Of a stretch of 64,000 bases of DNA, positions 33,161 to 41,009 are shown piece after piece. Location of the stretch: assembly GCF_001552215.1 (NCBI RefSeq), contig NZ_BCQT01000009.1, positions 496,001-560,000 on the forward strand. Reading direction: 5' to 3'. The stretch comes from Actinomadura macra NBRC 14102. GTDB lineage: Bacteria; Actinomycetota; Actinomycetes; Streptosporangiales; Streptosporangiaceae. The notes under the pieces are model-generated. The model was given only the letters and a program-made list of their open reading frames with translations, was not told the DNA's origin and did no database searches. Position numbers and translations under genes: made by a program. The first letter of the stretch is position 1. The number at the start of each line of letters is the position of its first letter.

Positions 33161-34176
33161 CGCCGGTCCTCCTCACCGGTCGGGGCCCCGCCGGAGGTCT
33201 TGACCTCCACGGCCAGGCCGGAGTCGCGCAGGAAGGCCAGCTGCGCCGCGTTGACGGACGGCTCGCCGGGCAGCTCCAGCTGGAGCCGCCCGACCCGCTC
33301 GCCGCCGACGGTCTCGACGGCACCGCCGAGGATGTTGACGTCCAGCGAGAACTTGCGGGCCAGCGCCGACACGAACGGCTGGTCGGCGGTGCCGCCCACG
33401 AAGGTCACCTCGACGACCGTCGTGCCGTCGCGGGGCACGGCGGGCGGGAGCGGGAACAGCCCCCGCGCCAGCTCCGATCCCGGGCGGGCGAGCAGCTCGG
33501 TCACCGGCCCCGACTCGGTGAACCGGCCGTCGTGCATCACCGCGGCCGAGTCGCAGATCCGCTTGACCACCTCCATCTCGTGGGTGATCAGCAGGACGGT
33601 CAGGCCGAGCCGCCGGTTCAGGTCGCGCAGCAGCTCCAGGATCGAGGCGGTGGTCTCGGGGTCGAGCGCGGAGGTCGCCTCGTCCGACAGCAGCACCTTC
33701 GGGCGCCCGGCGAGCGCGCGGGCGATGCCGACGCGCTGCTTCTGCCCGCCGGAGATCCGCGCGGGATGGGCGCGCGCGTGCTCGGCGAGCCCGACCAGCT
33801 CCAGCAGCTCGGCGACGCGAGCCGCGCGCTCGGCCCGCGGCACGCCCATGACCTCCAGCGGGAACGCGACGTTGCCGGCGACGGTGCGGCTGCCGAGCAG
33901 GCCGAAGTGCTGGTGGATCATGCCGATGCCCTGGCGGGCGCGGCGCAGGTCGGCGCCCCGCAGCGCGAGCAGGTCGCGACCGTCGATGCGGACGCGGCCG
34001 GCGTCGGGCCGTTCGAGCAGGTTGACGCAGCGCAGCAGGGTGCTCTTTCCGGCGCCGCTGCGTCCGAGCACGCCGAAGATCTCGCCTTCGGCGACGGTCA
34101 GGTCGACACCGTCGACGGCGGTCACCTCACGCCCGCGGGCGCGATAGACCTTTCGAAGTTTTTCGATCTGAATCAC
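33157..34176 (-). CDS. metN: methionine ABC transporter ATP-binding protein
   Basis: A 339-residue ABC ATPase. Walker A GRSGAGKST (residues 39-47), the signature ISGGQKQRVGIARAL and Walker B VLLSDEATSALDP are intact, and the C-terminal NIL regulatory domain (about residues 260-330) that senses cytoplasmic methionine is present. It energises methionine import. The GTG at 34176 has no clear Shine-Dalgarno, and the 420 bases upstream contain a short Cys-rich ORF, repeats and a hairpin, suggesting leader-mediated control. Confidence 0.93.
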   Translation of the reverse strand: MIQIEKLRKVYRARGREVTAVDGVDLTVAEGEIFGVLGRSGAGKSTLLRCVNLLERPDAGRVRIDGRDLLALRGADLRRARQGIGMIHQHFGLLGSRTVAGNVAFPLEVMGVPRAERAARVAELLELVGLAEHARAHPARISGGQKQRVGIARALAGRPKVLLSDEATSALDPETTASILELLRDLNRRLGLTVLLITHEMEVVKRICDSAAVMHDGRFTESGPVTELLARPGSELARGLFPLPPAVPRDGTTVVEVTFVGGTADQPFVSALARKFSLDVNILGGAVETVGGERVGRLQLELPGEPSVNAAQLAFLRDSGLAVEVKTSGGAPTGEEDRR

Positions 34177-34240
34177 AGGGAATCATCCGTGCGTGCGGGC
34201 GCCGCCGGGAACTAGCGGCGGTGCGTCGGATCAGGACGGG

Positions 34241-34296
34241 GGTGCCGACCGGCTTTCGCGGTGCCGACCGGCTTTCGCGGTGCCGACCGGCTTCGC
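34241..34296. repeat. three tandem 19-bp repeats in the metN leader
   Basis: GGTGCCGACCGGCTTTCGC occurs at 34241-34259 and 34260-34278 and, lacking one T, at 34279-34296. They lie between the short ORF and the metN start. Confidence 0.9.
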
Positions 34297-34433
34297 GGTG
34301 GCCGAAGGCCCGCGGCGGCCTAGGACAGGCCGGGCGGGTACGGGGTGTGGCTCAGCAGGTGGCGTTGGAGGTTCATGCGCGACTCGGGTCTCGGAACGGC
34401 TCGCTTCGGGGCGCGAGGCTCAGGCGGGGGCCC

Positions 34434-34463
34434 TCAGCGGTCACACATTCGACGGCAGCACAT
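34434..34463 (-). CDS. 9-codon Cys-rich leader ORF upstream of metN
   Basis: The minus strand reads ATG TGC TGC CGT CGA ATG TGT GAC CGC TGA, encoding MCCRRMCDR: three of nine residues are cysteine. Short Cys-rich ORFs are known in mycobacteria as cysteine-responsive attenuators of sulfur genes. The ORF lies in the 5' leader of a sulfur amino acid importer and about 60 bases after a possible promoter, which fits such a role. No ribosome binding site is obvious, and chance occurrence is possible. Confidence 0.4.
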   Translation of the reverse strand: MCCRRMCDR

Positions 34464-34526
34464 ACCGCCCACCCGCCGGGTCAGCGGGCTGCGCGCGGGG
34501 CACGGGCGTACGGCGGTCATGTCATC

Positions 34527-34555
34527 AGTTAACCGGGTCGTGACAAATGACGCAA
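34527..34555 (-). promoter_or_regulatory. candidate metNIQ promoter
   Basis: On the minus strand TTGCGT (34550-34555) and TTAACT (34527-34532) are separated by 17 bases in a locally AT-rich patch. This would give a leader of about 340 bases before metN. Confidence 0.35.
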
Positions 34556-34595
34556 CTCGCGCCCGGAGTGCGCGCGGCCCGCGGCCCGCCCGCCG

Positions 34596-35423
34596 TCAGC
34601 CGTCCCTGTAATCCACATAGGTGGCGCCCTCGCGGCTGTGAGCGACGATCAGGTTGGCCGACCGGTCGTCCACCAGCGCGGGGTTGAGGTGGGACGAACC
34701 CGCGCCGCTCCAGCCGGGCACGCGGTAGTGGGAGCCAGGCGGGACGATGAGCTTCACCGTCCCGCCACCGGCGGTCGCCTCCACGTAGGCCGGCGGCTCG
34801 GCGTAGCGCAGGTCCAGTTCGCCGGAGTCCACGCGGGCCAGGGTCTTGGGCGCCGCGAGCCCCGACCCTTTGAGCGTCCCGGACCCGGCTTGGAGCCGCA
34901 GCCGGCCACGGGTGTCGGCGACGGTGATCTCACCCGTTCCCGTCCGCAGGTCCAGGTCGCCGGTCAGCCCCCGAACGCTGATCTCCCCCGAGCCCGAGAC
35001 GGCCGAGACGCGCGCTCCCGGGGGCACCTGGACGTCGATGTCCCCGCCGCATTCCAGACCCGTGTAGAGAGACGGTGAGTCGTCGCACCGGAAGGTGACG
35101 TAGAGCACGTCGTCGACCAGCGACTCGCTCACGGTGGGCTTGTGCAACGCCCACTTCAGATCCTTGAAGACCCGGGCCTCGCCCTCGGGGCCGGGCCCGA
35201 CCGAGACCTGCGCGTCGCCCATGTCGAGCCGGACGTCCTTGATCGCGTACCGGTACGGAGTCACGGACGTGGAGGTCTGCCGGATGGCGCGTCCCAGCAC
35301 CCACAGGCCGGCCGGCGCGACCGCGACGAACGCCGTAGCGATGGCCAGGAAGACCCACACACCACGTCGCCGGGGCCGCCCCCGGACGCCCTCGGGGTCG
35401 ACCCCGGACGGTTCGGAGGTCAT
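34596..35423 (-). CDS. DUF4097-like membrane-anchored beta-helix protein
   Basis: A 275-residue protein with one N-terminal membrane helix (residues about 22-45) and an extracytoplasmic part made of short beta repeats typical of DUF4097/putative adhesin proteins (RLDMGDAQVSVGPG, ISVRGLTGDLDLRTGTGEI, ITVADTRGRLRLQAGSG). Its ATG overlaps the response regulator stop by four bases, so it is the third gene of the two-component operon. It may be the output or an accessory sensor; inference. Confidence 0.75.
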   Translation of the reverse strand: MTSEPSGVDPEGVRGRPRRRGVWVFLAIATAFVAVAPAGLWVLGRAIRQTSTSVTPYRYAIKDVRLDMGDAQVSVGPGPEGEARVFKDLKWALHKPTVSESLVDDVLYVTFRCDDSPSLYTGLECGGDIDVQVPPGARVSAVSGSGEISVRGLTGDLDLRTGTGEITVADTRGRLRLQAGSGTLKGSGLAAPKTLARVDSGELDLRYAEPPAYVEATAGGGTVKLIVPPGSHYRVPGWSGAGSSHLNPALVDDRSANLIVAHSREGATYVDYRDG

Positions 35424-36067
35424 GTGTCGCCCTGCAGGAAGCGGAGGACGGCCAGGACACGGCGGTGGTCGCCCTCGGCGTGCGGGAGGTCGAGCTTGGC
35501 GAAGATGCTGTTGATGTGCTTGGCGACGGCGCTCTCGCTCACCACCATCGCCGCGGCGATGCCCGCGTTGGAGCGGCCCTCCGCCATCAGCGACAGGACC
35601 TCCTTCTCACGCGGCGTGAGCCGGTCGAGGGGGTCGCGGTGCCGGCGCAGCAGCAACTGGGCGACGACCTCGGGGTCCAGGGCGGTGCCGCCGGCGGCGA
35701 CCCGGCGCAGCGCGTCCAGGAACACCGAGACGTCCGCGACGCGGTCCTTGAGCAGGTAGCCGATGCCGCTGGTGCTGGAGGACAGCAGGTCGGCGGCGTA
35801 CCGCTCCTCGACGTACTGCGACAGCAGCAGCACCGCGACCTCCGGTGCCTCCCGCCGCATCACCAGCGCGGCCCGGACCCCCTCGTCGGTGAAGCCCGGC
35901 GGCATCCGCACGTCCACGATCGCCGCGTCCGGGCGGTGCCGGCGGACGGCCGCCAGCAGCCCCTCGGCCTCCCCGACCGCCGCCGCCACCTCGAACCCGG
36001 AGGTCTCCAGCAGCTTGATCAGCCCGGCCCGCAGCAGGACCGAGTCCTCGGCGATCACAATGCGCAC
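35420..36067 (-). CDS. LuxR/NarL-family response regulator
   Basis: A 215-residue response regulator: receiver domain starting MRIVIAEDSVLLRAGLI with the phosphoacceptor Asp52 in AIVDVRMPP, and a C-terminal LuxR helix-turn-helix (LTPREKEVLSLMAEG, then SNAGIAAAMVVSESAVAKHI). GTG 36067 overlaps the kinase stop. It should bind DNA after phosphorylation by the adjacent kinase. Confidence 0.9.
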   Translation of the reverse strand: MRIVIAEDSVLLRAGLIKLLETSGFEVAAAVGEAEGLLAAVRRHRPDAAIVDVRMPPGFTDEGVRAALVMRREAPEVAVLLLSQYVEERYAADLLSSSTSGIGYLLKDRVADVSVFLDALRRVAAGGTALDPEVVAQLLLRRHRDPLDRLTPREKEVLSLMAEGRSNAGIAAAMVVSESAVAKHINSIFAKLDLPHAEGDHRRVLAVLRFLQGDT

Positions 36068-37305
36068 GGCAACTCCACGGTGACGGTCGTCGGTCCCCCG
36101 GCGGGGCTGATGATCCGGAACGTACCGTCCACGGACCGGACGCGGCGGGCGAGCCCCGTCAGCCCCGTCCCGCGGGACGGGTCGGCGCCGCCCACGCCGT
36201 CGTCGGCCACGGACACGCGCAGCACCTCGCCCCGGCGCAGCGCCACGATCTCCACCGATGACGCGCGGGCGTGCCTGACCACGTTGGTGAGCGCCTCGGA
36301 GACGACAAAGTAGGCCACGGCCTCGACGGTGGACGACGCGCGCGGCTCCACCTCGACCCGCAGCCGGACGGGCAGCGGCACCCGCGCGGCGACACCGGAC
36401 AGCGCGGCATCCAGCCCGCGGTCCTCCAGGACGGCCGGGTGCAGCCCGCGGACCAGGTCGCGGAGCTCGGCCAGGGCCTCCTTGGCCTCCTCGTGCGCCT
36501 CCACGATCACCTGCATGGCCTCCTGCGGGACGCCGGTGAGGGTCTCGCGGGCCAGCCCGAGATTGAGGGCGAGCGAGACGAGCCGCTGCTGCGCGCCGTC
36601 GTGCAGGTCGCGCTCGATGCGGCGGCGCTCGATGTCGGCGGCGTCGACGACGCTGGCGCGCTGCTCCGCCAGGTCTTCGACGCGGCGTTCCAGCTCGCGC
36701 GCCCGGTCCGGGCCGAGCAGCGCCGCGGCGGCGCGGGCATCCGCGCGGCGGACGGCCACCGCCATCCAGGGTGCCACCGCGAGCAGCAGGACGCCGGCCA
36801 GCCCCAGCACTCCGGTGGGGCGGGGCGGTGAGCCGAGCGGGCTGGACGCCCACGCGAACGCGTCGTAGACGGCGAAGGACAGCCCCGCCGCCCACGCCGC
36901 GATGACGGTGAGCGCACCGATGGCCAGCAGCGGACCCACCACCAGGTGGTACTGCACGACCCGCCACAGCTCGGGCGAGCGGAGGTCGCGCAGCGCGTCC
37001 CACGGTCGGCCGTCGTCGAAGTCGGGCATGCGCGGGATGTCCAGGCCGAGCATCGCCCAGCAGCGCTCCCGCTGCCAGGCCGTCAGCCAGCGCAGCGCCA
37101 GCAGGACCAGGACGAGCGACACGCATATGAGGAGCAGGATGAACGTGATGTTGGACGGCGTCCAGATCATCCAGAACACGCCCAGAATTGCCCAACCTGC
37201 GAACTGGAGGGGCACCCCCGAGGCAGTGAACGCGGTGTCGCGCCAGGCCGCCCGCGACCACGGAGCGTGCGCGAGGGCACGCCGGGCCGGAGAGACGGAT
37301 GCCAT
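36055..37305 (-). CDS. sensor histidine kinase, HisKA_3 type
   Basis: A 416-residue membrane kinase. About four helices occupy the N-terminal 200 residues, followed by the HisKA_3 dimerisation motif with phospho-His (RDLHDGAQQRLVSLALNL) and a GHKL ATPase domain (EALTNVVRHARA, DDGVGGADPSRGTGLTGLA). It phosphorylates the downstream response regulator. The ATG at 37305 has no Shine-Dalgarno but TACGGT six bases upstream, suggesting a leaderless mRNA; longer starts upstream are less likely. Stimulus unknown. Confidence 0.88.
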   Translation of the reverse strand: MASVSPARRALAHAPWSRAAWRDTAFTASGVPLQFAGWAILGVFWMIWTPSNITFILLLICVSLVLVLLALRWLTAWQRERCWAMLGLDIPRMPDFDDGRPWDALRDLRSPELWRVVQYHLVVGPLLAIGALTVIAAWAAGLSFAVYDAFAWASSPLGSPPRPTGVLGLAGVLLLAVAPWMAVAVRRADARAAAALLGPDRARELERRVEDLAEQRASVVDAADIERRRIERDLHDGAQQRLVSLALNLGLARETLTGVPQEAMQVIVEAHEEAKEALAELRDLVRGLHPAVLEDRGLDAALSGVAARVPLPVRLRVEVEPRASSTVEAVAYFVVSEALTNVVRHARASSVEIVALRRGEVLRVSVADDGVGGADPSRGTGLTGLARRVRSVDGTFRIISPAGGPTTVTVELPCAL

Positions 37306-37311
37306 GAAGCA

Positions 37312-37317
37312 ACCGTA
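37312..37317 (-). promoter_or_regulatory. leaderless-type -10 element of the kinase gene
   Basis: TACGGT on the minus strand, six bases before the ATG, with no Shine-Dalgarno between. Confidence 0.38.
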
Positions 37318-37485
37318 TTGGCCCCACTGAGGCACCACCATGACGTGCACTTCCGCTTGGAGGGTGTACCTGGTACCACCTCGAATCGGATATCGGTGCT
37401 ACTGAAACTGGGCCGTGGAGCGGCGAGGCTGGAGACAGCACCCGATGGAACGGGCGCCGCGTCCGCCAGCACAGGAGCTCACCCC

Positions 37486-38079
37486 ATGGTCGCCAGCACG
37501 ACACCCTTCAGTCCCAGTCCCGTCCGCAGGCGCGGCGTCCGCTCACGCCACACGCCGGACACTCGATCGCAACCCGTTCCTCCGTCTGGCCGGTCAAGGC
37601 CAACCTCACCGTCAGCCCCGCCGCCGCGGGTGCCGCTGCGAGCGCGGGCCGTCCACGAACGGTGGCTCGGATGGGGACTGATCGGGGGCGGAGTCGCGAT
37701 GGTGCCGTGGATGTGGGCGCTCGCCACCCGGCTTCCGTCCACCGCGCAGGTGTCGAACTGGTCGGCGGCGTGGGTCGGTCTCGACTTCATGGTGGCCACC
37801 GGGATGCTCGGCACCGGCGCGCTGTTCACCAGGCGGGACGCGCGGTACGGGCCGGTGGCCGCGGCCACCGGCGCCCTGCTGCTGGCGGACGCGTGGTTCG
37901 ACGTGATGACCGCCGCGGCCGGCGCCGACCGAAGGGCGGCGCTGATCCTGGCCGCCGGGGCCGAAGTGCCCGCCGCCGTCCTCTGCGGCATCCTCGCCGC
38001 GCGGGCCGTCAGATCCGTGAACGCGGCCGCGGCGGCGCCGCGCCCGCACCGGGCGCAGGACAGTGGACGGCACGCCTGA
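37486..38079 (+). CDS. hypothetical four-helix membrane protein
   Basis: A 197-residue protein with a disordered Pro/Ser/Arg-rich N-terminus (residues 1-55) and about four membrane helices from LGWGLIGGGVAMVPWMWAL to VLCGILAARAV. The ATG at 37486 is preferred because AGGAG lies eight bases upstream. No recognisable transport or catalytic motif. It diverges from the kinase operon. Function unknown. Confidence 0.6.
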   Translation: MVASTTPFSPSPVRRRGVRSRHTPDTRSQPVPPSGRSRPTSPSAPPPRVPLRARAVHERWLGWGLIGGGVAMVPWMWALATRLPSTAQVSNWSAAWVGLDFMVATGMLGTGALFTRRDARYGPVAAATGALLLADAWFDVMTAAAGADRRAALILAAGAEVPAAVLCGILAARAVRSVNAAAAAPRPHRAQDSGRHA

Positions 38080-38185
38080 ACTGACCGTCGACGCCCAGGT
38101 GAAGCACGGATGGCAAAGCATCGACGGGAGTACGCCAGACGGGTGAAACCAGACGAGCCGGACCTCTAGAGTTGAGTCCCACGAC

Positions 38186-38209
38186 GGGGCCCTCTTCCGG
38201 GAGGGCCCC
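38186..38209 (+). terminator. terminator before the 191-residue ORF
   Basis: GGGGCCCTC (38186-38194) pairs with GAGGGCCCC (38201-38209) across a 6-base loop, 107 bases after the membrane protein stop and 33 before the next start. It could terminate the former or attenuate the latter. Confidence 0.65.
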
Positions 38210-38242
38210 TTGCCCTGCCTGCACGATCAGAGGTCCCCGAAC

Positions 38243-38818
38243 ATGAACGACCACGAGGTGTACGAGGAGTGTCTGCGACTCCTGCGGGACGGCCTGCCGG
38301 CCCCCGCGCCCGACGCCCTCGGCGCGGCACGGGAGTTCCTTCCACTCTGTATTGACAAGGATGGAGACGTCGCGGTTGTCACGTTCCTGCGGCAGTGGGA
38401 CGGGGCGTCCGGGGCGGCACCGTTCATCGAGGGCTGGACGTTCCATCGCCGCGACGGTGAGTGGATGGAGCTCGGCGGCGCGGGCGGAGCGGCCCCCGAG
38501 GAGCCGCTGACGCGCCGCTCGTCCGGCGAGATGGGGCGCTACCTCCAGAAATACGGGTCAGGACGGACGGTCCGCAACGCCAACCGGCTGCTGCCGTGGG
38601 GCGCGAAATGGGTGAACGAGGCGCGGCTGCGCGTCTCGGCGGAGGTCGCCCGGCTGCGGGTGGGCAAGCGACTGCTGGAGGTCCCCGTCCACGGCCACGT
38701 CGTGGTGGTGTGGTCGGCGCGCCGAGCCCCGGTCGTGGAGGCCCTCGCCTCGGACGGGGCGATACTGGACGCGCTCGACCTCGACCGTCCGCCGGTCGCG
38801 GCCCGACCACAGGGCTGA
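38243..38818 (+). CDS. hypothetical protein, 191 residues
   Basis: A cytosolic protein starting MNDHEVYEECLRLLRDGLPA, with a Trp- and acid-rich central region (WTFHRRDGEWMELGG) and a beta-rich C-terminal half. No signal peptide or membrane segment and no family I recognise. The ATG follows GAGGT by nine bases. Confidence 0.6.
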   Translation: MNDHEVYEECLRLLRDGLPAPAPDALGAAREFLPLCIDKDGDVAVVTFLRQWDGASGAAPFIEGWTFHRRDGEWMELGGAGGAAPEEPLTRRSSGEMGRYLQKYGSGRTVRNANRLLPWGAKWVNEARLRVSAEVARLRVGKRLLEVPVHGHVVVVWSARRAPVVEALASDGAILDALDLDRPPVAARPQG

Positions 38819-38912
38819 TCCGCAGGGCACGCTCGCCCTTTCGCTGGACCGTTCTAAGCCATTCGCGCCATGTCGCACGGCACGCCGCCGCTTTCGGCCG
38901 CGGCTCGTCGGG

Positions 38913-38918
38913 CAGACT
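38913..38918 (+). promoter_or_regulatory. possible leaderless-type -10 element of the methyltransferase gene
   Basis: CAGACT lies six bases before the ATG at 38925. It departs from TANNNT at the first base. Confidence 0.25.
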
Positions 38919-38924
38919 CCCCCC

Positions 38925-39614
38925 ATGGCCGTTACGCGCGACTACGACGCCGATCCCGAGCGCTTCCGACTCGCGACGCGGGTGACACGGAAATACCTGA
39001 TCGGGGCACGGTGTCTGCACGGCCACATCGCCTCGAAACTTCTGCACGCCGGGCTCTCGCACGTCCTGGACATCGGCTGCGGCGAAGGCGCCCTCAACGA
39101 GGCACTCCCCGGCAATCCCCCGTTCCGCCTGGCCGGAGTGGACGCGTCCGCGACCATGCTCCGCGCACATCCGGGCCCCCGGGTCCTGGCCGACGCCGCG
39201 CGGCTGCCCTTCCGGGACGAGGCGTTCGACGCCGCCGTCGCGGTGAACATGCTCTGGCACCTGGAGGAACCGCGGCTCGCCCTCCGCGAGGCGCGACGGG
39301 TGCTCGTCCCGGGCGGGCTGCTGATCGTCACGGCGATCTGCCGGACCGACAGCCCCGAACTGGCCCCGGTGTGGCACCCCGAACCGACGTCGTTCGACGC
39401 CGAGGACGCGCCCGCGCAGGTGTGCGAGGTGTTCGGCGACGTCGAGGTGGAACGCTGGGATGCGCCGCTGATGACCCTCCCCGACCGCACGGCCGTCCGG
39501 GACTACCTCATCGCCCGCCAGGTGCCCCGGGCGGAGGCCGCCGAGGCGGCGGGGCGGCTGCGCACCCCGCTGCCGGTCACCAAGCGGGGCGCCCTCATCC
39601 TGGCACGCCGCTGA
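38925..39614 (+). CDS. class I SAM-dependent methyltransferase
   Basis: A 229-residue methyltransferase with motif I LDIGCGEGALNEAL, the acidic motif II region GVDASATML, and post-motif segments LPFRDEAFDAAVAVNMLWHL and LVPGGLLIVTAI, as in Methyltransf_11 proteins. It transfers a methyl group from SAM to a small molecule, unidentified. No coupled partner gene. Confidence 0.82.
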   Translation: MAVTRDYDADPERFRLATRVTRKYLIGARCLHGHIASKLLHAGLSHVLDIGCGEGALNEALPGNPPFRLAGVDASATMLRAHPGPRVLADAARLPFRDEAFDAAVAVNMLWHLEEPRLALREARRVLVPGGLLIVTAICRTDSPELAPVWHPEPTSFDAEDAPAQVCEVFGDVEVERWDAPLMTLPDRTAVRDYLIARQVPRAEAAEAAGRLRTPLPVTKRGALILARR

Positions 39615-39659
39615 CCGACCGGTACGCCGCTGCCCGGCCGCCGGCGTCGTTCCCCGGCG

Positions 39660-40838
39660 CTACCTCGCCATCGGCGCGCAGGACAGGATCTCCGGGGAGA
39701 GCTTTCCCGGACGGGTGAGCCCGGCCAGTGCCAGGGTCAGCTCCAGCTCGGCCTGAAGACAGCGCAGGACGTGCTGGACGCCCGCCTGACCGCCCAACGC
39801 CAGCCCGTAGGTGTACGGGCGCCCGACCAGGACCGCCTCGGCGCCGAGCGCGAGCGCCTTGGCGACGTCCGCGCCGGTCCGGATACCGCTGTCGAAAAGG
39901 ACGGTCACCTGGTCGCCGACCGCCTTCACCACCCCCGGCAGCGCGTCCAGGGACGCGACGGCGCCGTCCACCTGCCGCCCGCCGTGGTTGGACACGATGA
40001 CGCCGTCCATTCCCGCGTCGGCCGCCTGCCGGGCGTCGTCGGGATGCTGGATGCCCTTGAGGGCGATCGGCCCCTCCCAGTGATCCCGCAGGAATATCAG
40101 GTCGTCCCAGGTGAGGCTCGGGTCGCCGAAGTTGGCGGCCCAGTGCAGCAGCGCGGCGCCGCGGTTGGCGTCGGTGACCGGCCCGCCCACCGCCTTCTGG
40201 AAGACCGGGTCGCTGAAGTAGTTCGCGACACCGACGCCGCGCAGGAACGGCAGGTAGCCGCGGTCGAGGTCGCGTGGACGCCAGGCCAGCGTGAACGTGT
40301 CGAGGGTGACGACGAGGGCGGTGTAGCCCGCGCCCTTCGCACGCTCCAGGAAGCTGACCGCGAGGTCGCGGTCCTTCGGCCAGTACAGCTGGTACCAGCG
40401 GGGCGCACCGTCACCGCCGGCCTCCGCGACCTCCTCGATCGAGTGGGACGCCGCCGTGCTCAGCACCATCGTCAGCCCCTCGGCCGCGGCCGCCCGCGCG
40501 ACCGCCCGTTCCCCCTCCGGATGAAAGATCGACTGGACGCCGATCGGCGCGAGCACGACCGGCGCGGGCATCGCCGTGCCCAGCACCTCCACCGACAGGT
40601 CCCGCTCGGCGACGTCGCGCAGCATGCGCGGGACGATCCGCCACCGGTCGAACGCGGCGCGGTTGGCGCGGGCCGTCGCCTCGCTGCCCGCCGCCCCGGC
40701 CACGTAGCCGAACGCCTGCTGCGACAGGACGCCCTCGGCGAGCCCCTCCAGCTTCGTCAGATCCGTGGGCAGCGCCGGGAGTACGTCCCCGAGCCCTTGC
40801 AGGTAGATGGAGTTCTGGAAGTCGGCGAGCGCGCTCAT
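39660..40838 (-). CDS. lactate 2-monooxygenase-like FMN-dependent alpha-hydroxyacid oxidase
   Basis: A 392-residue FMN enzyme of the alpha-hydroxyacid oxidase family. Key segments match the mycobacterial lactate 2-monooxygenase closely: RMLRDVAERDLSVEVLG, the YQLYWPKDRDL loop, LKGIQHPDDA and the catalytic SNHGGRQ, and FDSGIRTGADV. The enzyme converts L-lactate and oxygen to acetate, CO2 and water. The ATG at 40838 follows GGAGGT by eight bases. A related 2-hydroxyacid could be the real substrate. Confidence 0.85.
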   Translation of the reverse strand: MSALADFQNSIYLQGLGDVLPALPTDLTKLEGLAEGVLSQQAFGYVAGAAGSEATARANRAAFDRWRIVPRMLRDVAERDLSVEVLGTAMPAPVVLAPIGVQSIFHPEGERAVARAAAAEGLTMVLSTAASHSIEEVAEAGGDGAPRWYQLYWPKDRDLAVSFLERAKGAGYTALVVTLDTFTLAWRPRDLDRGYLPFLRGVGVANYFSDPVFQKAVGGPVTDANRGAALLHWAANFGDPSLTWDDLIFLRDHWEGPIALKGIQHPDDARQAADAGMDGVIVSNHGGRQVDGAVASLDALPGVVKAVGDQVTVLFDSGIRTGADVAKALALGAEAVLVGRPYTYGLALGGQAGVQHVLRCLQAELELTLALAGLTRPGKLSPEILSCAPMAR

Positions 40839-40996
40839 GCGGGTACCTCCGGCGGGGGACGCGACCCCGCGGGGCCGCCGTGACGTTGTGTCCGGCATCA
40901 ATCTGCCAGGTCCGCGGCAGGTGACGGAACGGCACCAATCCGGTCGATCAAGCGGCGCGCCCGGTGGGGCGGGCGAAAGATGTCCCCGGGACCGGC

Positions 40997-41002
40997 CACA
41001 AT
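40997..41002 (+). promoter_or_regulatory. possible leaderless-type -10 element of parC
   Basis: CACAAT lies seven bases before the ATG at 41010, with no Shine-Dalgarno between. The first base departs from TANNNT. Confidence 0.25.
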
Positions 41003-41009
41003 GTCAGGC

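Larger units (their letters stand above)
34177..34595 (-). promoter_or_regulatory. metNIQ leader region
   Basis: A 419-base region upstream of metN with no substantial gene. On the minus strand it holds, in order, a possible promoter (TTGCGT at 34550-34555, TTAACT at 34527-34532, 17-base spacer), a 9-codon Cys-rich ORF (34434-34463), a palindrome-rich segment, three tandem 19-base repeats (34241-34296) and a hairpin (CCGCCG at 34202-34207 with CGGCGG at 34216-34221) just before the metN start. I see no match to SAM-I or SAM-IV riboswitch landmarks. A translation- or repeat-based attenuator is the simplest idea; unproven. Confidence 0.5.

Noticed and set aside
34320-34376. A second short ORF on the minus strand of the metN leader (18 codons, MNLQRHLLSH)
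   Set aside because: No ribosome binding site and no Cys or Met clustering; the start follows a region rich in shadow ORFs. Left unannotated.
34177-34595. SAM-type riboswitch upstream of metN
   Set aside because: I looked for the conserved core elements of SAM-I and SAM-IV on the minus strand and did not find them. The structures present are a short ORF, 19-base repeats and a simple hairpin.
35420-37504. Single long minus-strand frame spanning regulator and kinase genes
   Set aside because: Only the last 215 codons are the regulator; the rest is an out-of-frame shadow of the kinase gene.
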